From NCBI GenBank assembly GCA_031267115.1, contig JAIRZS010000314.1, positions 1 through 10,608 on the forward strand: DNA of 10,608 bases, in the 5' to 3' direction. Below, one piece after another: positions 6,267-10,608 of the stretch; position 1 is the first letter of the stretch; every line of letters begins with the position of its first letter. The translations under genes and the position numbers were made by a program. This DNA comes from Treponema sp. Its GTDB lineage: Bacteria; Spirochaetota; Spirochaetia; Treponematales; Breznakiellaceae. A model generated the notes under the pieces. The model searched no databases and was not told where the DNA came from. It was given only the letters and a program-made list of their open reading frames with translations.

Positions 6267-8201
6267 ATGGCACATAAGGATAAAGAGATTCACGTTTTAA
6301 GCGGGCGGGAAACAGACGAACTGATTGCCCAATTTGACCGGGAATCCAATGTGCGCCGTTTTTCTGGTATCCCCGATTACTTCGTCAAGGGGCTGCTGCT
6401 CCTCTTTACCGCCTACGTGGTCTGGGTAACGCTGATAGTATCACTGCCCGAACAGGTCCGGCGGAGCGCTTTTCTGGGAATACTCATTTTTGCCGGATAT
6501 ATACTCTACCCCGTAAAGATGGGTATGACTAAACGGCTTAACCACATACCCTGGTACGATTTCGCGCTGGGTATTTTAGGCGCGGTCGCGTTCTTTTACT
6601 ATGTGGCTAACTTTCAGGTGATTGTCAGCCGGGCGATCATGCTCCAGCCATTGGATATTGTGATGGGCGTAACCGGAATCCTCATCCTGGGGGAGCTGTG
6701 CCGCCGGGTAGTAGGGATACCGATACTGGTGGTGGCCGCCGGTTTTATTACCTATGCGCTTGCCGCGGGCTTTTCGCTTAAGCGTATCGTGCATCAGCTT
6801 TTCTATACCACCGACGGCATCATCGGCACGCCCATCGGGGTATGCTCGACATTTATCGTGCTTTTTATCTTCCTGGCCGCTATTCTGGAAAGATCGGGGA
6901 TCGCCGCTTTCTTTATAGACCTTGCGAATTCTGTAGCGGGTTTCGCTTCGGGGGGGCCGGCGAAAGTGGCGGTTATCGCCAGCGCCTTTGAGGGCATGTA
7001 CTCGGGAAGCTCCGTGGCGAATACCGTCGGCTCGGGAAGCGTGACGATTCCGGTAATGAAAAAAATAGGCTACAAGCCGGAGTTTGCCGCCGCGGTGGAA
7101 GCCGCCGCGTCAACCGGCGGCCAGATCATGCCCCCTATCATGGGGGCCGCCGCCTTCCTTATGGCGGAGCTGACGGGTATCCCGTACCCGGTAATCGCCG
7201 TCTCGGCGATACTGCCCGCCGTCCTCTACTTTACCGGCATCTTCCTGATGATCCACTTTGAGGCAAAGAAGCTGAATCTCAAGGGGCTGCCCAGGGAAGA
7301 GATCCCCAATTTCTGGAGGCTGCTTGTCTTCCGGGGCTATTTGTTTCTCCCGGTGATCGTGCTTGTAGCCCTGATGAGCTTCGGCTTTACCCCCGCCTAT
7401 GCCGCGCTTTTCGCCATTGTCACCGCCATTGCGGTCAGTATGTTCCGCAAGGATACCCGTTTTACGCCGGCAAGCTTCCTTGACGCCCTGGCGGCGGGCT
7501 CCCGCAATACCATCGGCGTCGCCATGGCCTGCGCTATCGCGGGCATTGTGGTGGGGATCGTGTCGCTTACCGGCCTGGGCCAGATCCTCATCGCGCTGCT
7601 CCTTACGGTGGCGAACAACAGCCTCTTCCTCGCCCTGATCCTTACCATGATTGCCTGCCTTATACTGGGCATGGGGATTCCCACTACGGCGAACTATGTA
7701 ATTATGGCGACTATTACCGCGCCCATTGTGATACGCATGGGAGTCCCGGTAATGGCGGCTCACATGTTCGTGTTTTACTTTGGTATCGTGGCGGATATTA
7801 CGCCCCCCGTCGCCCTGGCGGCATACGCGGGCGCGGCCATAGCAAAGTCCAACCCGATAAAGACCGGCGTTATCGCGACCCGGCTTGCCATTACGGCCTT
7901 TATCATTCCCTATATTTTCGCCTTTAGCCCGGAGATGCTCCTTATCGACACGGATATTCTGCATGTGATACGGATCGTCATTACTTCGGTAATCGGGATG
8001 TTCGGGCTTGCGACCGGCCTTGAAGGCTATATGTTTATCCCGGCGCTTGTCCCGGAACGGCTTATGGCCATAGCGGGCGGCCTTTGCCTTATTCACCCGG
8101 GGCTTATCACCGATACGGCCGGCCTCGTTCTTATCGCCCTGGTAGTAACGCTTCAGCTTATACGCAGGAGGCGCGGACTCACGGGGCAGGCCAAGGCCTA
8201 A
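6267..8201 (+). CDS. TRAP transporter permease, 4TM/12TM fusion (DctQM-type)
   Basis: A 644-residue polytopic inner-membrane protein that would use an ion gradient to import the solute handed over by the TAXI receptor. The N-terminal third (about residues 40-180) carries the membrane helices of the small DctQ-like subunit. The rest is the DctM-like elevator domain, with GMYSGSSVANTVGSGSVTIP near residue 243, STGGQIMPPIMGAAAF near 280, LGMGIPTTANYVI near 470, and FYFGIVADITPPVALAAYAG near 505. The C-terminal LIHPGLITDTAGL followed by an RRRR stretch is usual for TAXI-type fusions. AAGGAG sits 6 bases before ATG 6267 and gives a strong start, one base after the DUF1850 stop. The gene ends overlapping the mgtE stop on the other strand. 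Confidence 0.93.
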   Translation: MAHKDKEIHVLSGRETDELIAQFDRESNVRRFSGIPDYFVKGLLLLFTAYVVWVTLIVSLPEQVRRSAFLGILIFAGYILYPVKMGMTKRLNHIPWYDFALGILGAVAFFYYVANFQVIVSRAIMLQPLDIVMGVTGILILGELCRRVVGIPILVVAAGFITYALAAGFSLKRIVHQLFYTTDGIIGTPIGVCSTFIVLFIFLAAILERSGIAAFFIDLANSVAGFASGGPAKVAVIASAFEGMYSGSSVANTVGSGSVTIPVMKKIGYKPEFAAAVEAAASTGGQIMPPIMGAAAFLMAELTGIPYPVIAVSAILPAVLYFTGIFLMIHFEAKKLNLKGLPREEIPNFWRLLVFRGYLFLPVIVLVALMSFGFTPAYAALFAIVTAIAVSMFRKDTRFTPASFLDALAAGSRNTIGVAMACAIAGIVVGIVSLTGLGQILIALLLTVANNSLFLALILTMIACLILGMGIPTTANYVIMATITAPIVIRMGVPVMAAHMFVFYFGIVADITPPVALAAYAGAAIAKSNPIKTGVIATRLAITAFIIPYIFAFSPEMLLIDTDILHVIRIVITSVIGMFGLATGLEGYMFIPALVPERLMAIAGGLCLIHPGLITDTAGLVLIALVVTLQLIRRRRGLTGQAKA

Positions 8202-9538
8202 ATGCTGAACACCGCTTTTGCTATCGAGAAATAGATAACCAGCGAGACGCCGTCAACTATTGTCGTGATAAGCGGGGCGGCCATGATGGCGGGGTCTACT
8301 TTTAATTTTTTCGCGACCATGGGCAGTATGCAGCCCACGCTTTTTGCCGTTAGTACAGTCGCAAACAGGGTTAGAGTAACGGTAAAGGCCAGCACCGCGT
8401 TTTTGCCGTTCATAAAATAAATGCGTATAAAATTGACAACGCCGAGCGCTATGCCGCAGAGCGCGGCTATGCGTATCTCCCGCCAGAGTACGCGCAGTAT
8501 GTCTTTTAACCGTATATCCCCCAGGGCCATGCCGCGGATAACCAGCGCTGATGCCTGGGCGCCCGCGTTTCCGCCGGTGTCCATCAGCATGGGAATAAAG
8601 GCGACCAGGGCGGGCAGCAACGCCAGGGCGTCCTCAAAGCCGGAGATGATGCCGCCGGTAATTGTCGCCGACAGCATGAGTACCAGAAGCCAGACTATGC
8701 GGTTGCTCGCGAGTTTCAGGATGCTTGTTTTCAGGTAGGGTTCGTCGGAAGGGGCCAGGGCGTTCATCTTCTCAAAGTCTTCGGTGTTTTCTTCTTCAAT
8801 GATATTTACAATATCGTCAACGGTAATGATGCCCACGAGCCGCTGCTCCGTATCTACCACCGGCATGGCGAGCAGCCCGTATTTCTTGAACATACCGGCA
8901 ACTTTTTCCTGATCGTCGGTAGTCTGCGCAAATACAAGCTTGGTGTCCATAATGTCGCCGATTCGCTCGCCGGGTTCCGCCAGCATCAGCGTTTTTGCCG
9001 AGACAACGCCGACAAGCATTCTGTCCCGCCGTATCACATAGCAGGTATAGATGGTCTCCCTGTTAAGGCCCGTTTCCCGGATGGCGTCAAACGCTTCCCG
9101 AACCGTGGCGTCCTCGCGCAGATCGGCGTACTCGGTGGTCATGATGCTTCCGGCGGAATCTTCGGGGTAACGCAGAAGCTGGTTGATGACGGTTCTCTTT
9201 TCCGGGTTGACGTTCTGGAGTACGCGCTTTACCACATCGGCGGGCATTTCCTCGATAAAATCCACCGCGTCATCGGCAAACAGGCTGTTTACGATTTCGC
9301 CGATTTCGCTGTCGGTAAGCGCCTCTATGATAATCTGCTGCTCGTCCGCGTCGATATACGAAAACACATCGGCGGCCATGCTTTTTGACAGCATACGGTA
9401 AAGCTGGATTATTTTTTCCCTGGTTAATCTCCCGAATACTTCGGCAATGTCCGCGGTGTTCATCTGCGGAAGCAATGCCTTCAGCCCTGCCATATCAACC
9501 TGGCCGTTGTCCATTAATAACAGTAATTGCTCTTTCAT
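8198..9538 (-). CDS. mgtE: MgtE-family magnesium channel/transporter
   Basis: A 446-residue MgtE (SLC41-like) protein that forms a dimeric, magnesium-gated channel in the inner membrane. Order: an N domain of helical repeats (about 1-130), two CBS domains (about 134-190 and 198-250) that sense cytoplasmic magnesium, a connecting helix near 255-278, then five membrane helices from about residue 281. The pore signature PMLMDTGGNAGAQ (316-328) is present, and D429 in PLITTIVDG corresponds to the conserved pore aspartate. Length is normal. ATG 9538 follows AGGAGG by 8 bases. The gene has a long structured leader with its own promoter. Its stop overlaps the convergent TRAP permease stop, and no terminator separates them. 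Confidence 0.94.
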   Translation of the reverse strand: MKEQLLLLMDNGQVDMAGLKALLPQMNTADIAEVFGRLTREKIIQLYRMLSKSMAADVFSYIDADEQQIIIEALTDSEIGEIVNSLFADDAVDFIEEMPADVVKRVLQNVNPEKRTVINQLLRYPEDSAGSIMTTEYADLREDATVREAFDAIRETGLNRETIYTCYVIRRDRMLVGVVSAKTLMLAEPGERIGDIMDTKLVFAQTTDDQEKVAGMFKKYGLLAMPVVDTEQRLVGIITVDDIVNIIEEENTEDFEKMNALAPSDEPYLKTSILKLASNRIVWLLVLMLSATITGGIISGFEDALALLPALVAFIPMLMDTGGNAGAQASALVIRGMALGDIRLKDILRVLWREIRIAALCGIALGVVNFIRIYFMNGKNAVLAFTVTLTLFATVLTAKSVGCILPMVAKKLKVDPAIMAAPLITTIVDGVSLVIYFSIAKAVFSI

Positions 9539-9667
9539 AGAATCATCCTCCTAAAGTTTGTGACGGAAGCATCGAAAAACATGTAAAGATCCGGCAGGAA
9601 AAACCGTGACAAAATGCGAAACACTTTGTTTACGCGCGGATATTGGAGGACAGAAAACCGGAATAGG

Positions 9668-9790
9668 TCAGGCTAAGGCAGGCGCGGATGGTTTGCACAG
9701 GCAAAGGCTTTGACGCCTGCGGCCCATAGTATTACTTTTACTACTACCGTAAGGGTCGCTGTCCGCGCTTTCGGTTTTGCGTAAGCCCAT
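9668..9790 (-). CDS. 40-codon leader ORF in the mgtE 5' region
   Basis: A short frame not previously recognised by me: it begins MGLRKTESAD, has a central SSKSN and GRRRQ, two closely spaced cysteines, and ends KPSAPALA before TGA 9668-9670. It follows a perfect AGGAGG (9796-9801 on the minus strand) by 5 bases, as good a ribosome site as any in the window. The product is basic at the centre, with no membrane span or signal peptide. It lies between the mgtE promoter and mgtE, ending 129 bases before the mgtE ATG, so it is placed as a regulatory leader peptide would be, as known for mgtA and mgtC in Salmonella. Translation is inferred from the ribosome site only. Confidence 0.5.
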   Translation of the reverse strand: MGLRKTESADSDPYGSSKSNTMGRRRQSLCLCKPSAPALA

Positions 9791-9835
9791 GTAAACCTCC
9801 TAAAGACGGGAATAAGGGAAAGAAAATCCCCTTTT

Positions 9836-9949
9836 TTCGAGAGGGGCCAATGCCCGGGATCCCGCTTGCGCGGGGCCTCCGGGGCGGTTCAATCGCCCTG
9901 CCGGTAATGGCGGGACAGCAGACCCCGGTATAATAAATTTCCTCTCGAA
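9836..9949 (-). ncRNA. Candidate structured RNA domain at the 5' end of the mgtE leader
   Basis: On the minus strand, TTCGAGAGG (9941-9949) pairs perfectly with CCTCTCGAA (9836-9844), closing about 96 bases as helix P1. Inside are P2, CCGGGG/CCCCGG (9923-9928 with 9879-9884), and P3 within P2, CC-GCC/GGC-GG with one mismatch and a 6-base loop (9909-9914 with 9897-9902). P4 is CCCGC/GCGGG with a GCAA tetraloop (9861-9874). P1 starts about 5 bases from the predicted transcript start. This is the layout of a riboswitch aptamer, but it does not resemble the M-box sequence as I remember it. The 3' strand of P1 can alternatively form a short CCCC/GGGG hairpin (9828-9846 region). The helices were found by eye; no energy calculation was made. 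Confidence 0.45.
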
Positions 9950-9960
9950 GTTCATTAACC

Positions 9961-9988
9961 AGTATACGATTCTAAAAAAATTTGTCAA
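9961..9988 (-). promoter_or_regulatory. Near-consensus sigma-70 promoter of the mgtE leader
   Basis: On the minus strand, a perfect TTGACA (9983-9988) and TATACT (9961-9966) are separated by 16 bases. Transcription would begin near 9954, about 415 bases before the mgtE ATG. This is the best promoter match in the window. A weaker TATTAT lies 30 bases downstream without a good -35. Confidence 0.8.
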
Positions 9989-10060
9989 TCGGTTTTATAG
10001 CTCGCAGCGCTTGTTGCGCCTATTTCATCTGTTCAGATCGAAGCCCTTCAGCCGCCTTTT

Positions 10061-10354
10061 CTATGACGCATTCCGTTCAATATTGAGCCGGAAACCCAGA
10101 TTGCCCAGAACCTTGAGTACCGTTATAAACGACGGGTTCCCCTCCGGGGAAAAAGAGCGGTATAACCCCGCCCGGTCAAGATTCAATTCCCTGGCGATTT
10201 CCGTCATACCCTTGGACCGGGCTATATCGCCAATGGCGGACAGAAGAAATTCGGGGTCGTTTTCCTCGATAGCCGCTTCAAGGACACCCAGCACATCTTC
10301 TCTGGTTTCAATGTACTCGGCGGGGTCAAAGTCAGCCACGGTCATTTTTTCCAT
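10061..10354 (-). CDS. HigA-type antitoxin (addiction-module antidote, Xre-like)
   Basis: A 97-residue antidote protein of the family paired with RelE/ParE-like killer proteins. It would bind and neutralise the toxin and repress its own operon through a C-terminal helix-turn-helix. Family features: FDPAEYIETREDV at the start, LEAAIEENDPEFLLSAIGDIARSKGM (28-50), then the helix-turn-helix TEIARELNLDRAGLYRSFS and GNPSFITVLKVLGNLG (72-87). ATG 10354 follows GAGGAG by 7 bases; a second ATG lies three codons later. Its start overlaps the toxin 3' end by 23 bases, the toxin-first order usual in such modules. The gene looks intact even though the visible toxin N-terminal part does not look typical. 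Confidence 0.88.
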   Translation of the reverse strand: MEKMTVADFDPAEYIETREDVLGVLEAAIEENDPEFLLSAIGDIARSKGMTEIARELNLDRAGLYRSFSPEGNPSFITVLKVLGNLGFRLNIERNAS

Positions 10355-10608
10355 TTTTTTGCTCCTCTTCTTTCCGTTCCTCCTCCAGAGGGAGGGCCGC
10401 TATATGCCTGGCTTTGGATATATCTGTCTGCTGGGCGGCCTTATCGCCGCCGCAAAGCAGGATAATGATTTCTTTCCCGGTATCTTTGTAATGAGCCTCC
10501 GCGCGGCAAGCCGCGCGGTATCTTAAGCGTTGCGTTAGTTCGAACGGAGGCACGTTCGATAGGAAGTTTATTATACCGTCTGGTTTAATACCAAATTTTT
10601 TTGTAAAC
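10332..10608 (-). CDS. RelE/ParE-type toxin (HigB-like), 3' part, runs off the window
   Basis: The C-terminal half carries the hallmark YKDTGKEIIILLCGGDK, then QQTDISKARHIA, of the addiction-module killer family, mRNA-cleaving or gyrase-targeting toxins of about 100 residues. The frame stays open to the window edge (92 codons). A GTG at 10553 is the only obvious in-window start and lacks a ribosome site, so the real start is probably outside. The roughly 37 residues before the conserved block do not resemble the usual family sequence ending ELRIxYGPGYRVYY. That region holds two tight palindromes, at 10500-10519 and 10540-10559. The basic, glutamate- and lysine-rich tail after HIA is longer than usual and overlaps the antitoxin start. 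The toxin may be chimeric or inactivated. Confidence 0.65.
   Translation of the reverse strand, partial: FTKKFGIKPDGIINFLSNVPPFELTQRLRYRAACRAEAHYKDTGKEIIILLCGGDKAAQQTDISKARHIAALPLEEERKEEEQKNGKNDRG

Noticed and set aside
7110..8096. 328-codon minus-strand frame opposite the TRAP permease
   Set aside because: Histidine-, aspartate- and arginine-rich translation typical of the complement of hydrophobic coding sequence; the plus-strand protein is unambiguous.
9836..9949. M-box (magnesium riboswitch) identity for the mgtE leader
   Set aside because: The expected conserved M-box blocks, as I remember them, are not visible. Left as an unassigned structured RNA pending a covariance-model search.
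9800..9988. 62-codon frame on the minus strand in the mgtE leader
   Set aside because: It begins within the mgtE promoter and covers the structured RNA domain; no ribosome site, no protein-like composition.
10011..10526. 171-codon plus-strand frame opposite the toxin-antitoxin genes
   Set aside because: It is the antisense shadow of two recognisable family genes, with serine- and arginine-rich low-complexity translation.
1..10608. CRISPR arrays, tRNA or rRNA genes
   Set aside because: No regularly spaced direct repeats, no tRNA-like cloverleaf and no rRNA signature sequences were seen on either strand.

Overview
The window most resembles a chromosomal segment of a Spirochaetota bacterium, probably a Treponema-like lineage. 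This rests on gene content, a GC-rich core with lower-GC mobile-element debris, spirochaete-style lipoprotein and secreted proteins, and abundant dispersed palindromes. It is an inference from reading the sequence, not from a database search.

Left flank (1-1280): a graveyard of mobile DNA. It holds the C-terminal tail of an IS30-family transposase, a roughly 144-bp inverted-repeat-bounded palindromic element, the 3' half of an IS4-type transposase broken by an amber stop, and a 460-bp gene-free stretch of palindromic repeat sequence.

Centre-left (1280-4490): a small secreted protein of unknown function, a convergent Cof-type HAD phosphatase, and a divergent parA-parB pair for chromosome segregation. 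parA may be leaderless. parB starts at a GTG inside the end of parA.

Centre (4491-8201): a TRAP-TAXI uptake operon with its own promoter. The order is TAXI solute-binding protein, a DUF1850 probable lipoprotein, then a fused 4TM/12TM TRAP permease. Hairpins after the binding-protein gene and a strong ribosome site before the permease fit one message with graded expression. A second copy of the palindromic repeat seen near 1050-1115 forms the 5' end of the DUF1850 reading frame.

Right (8198-10608): on the minus strand, an MgtE magnesium channel overlaps the permease stop tail to tail. It is preceded by a leader of about 410 nt with a near-consensus promoter, a three-helix closed RNA domain at its 5' end, and a 40-codon leader ORF with a perfect Shine-Dalgarno. 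Upstream lie a HigA-type antitoxin and the 3' part of its RelE/ParE (HigB-type) toxin, which runs off the window and has an atypical N-terminal portion.

The least-explained signals are the structured mgtE leader with its leader ORF, and the pair of dispersed repeats whose outer sequences are conserved while the inner hairpin arms differ but remain self-complementary.
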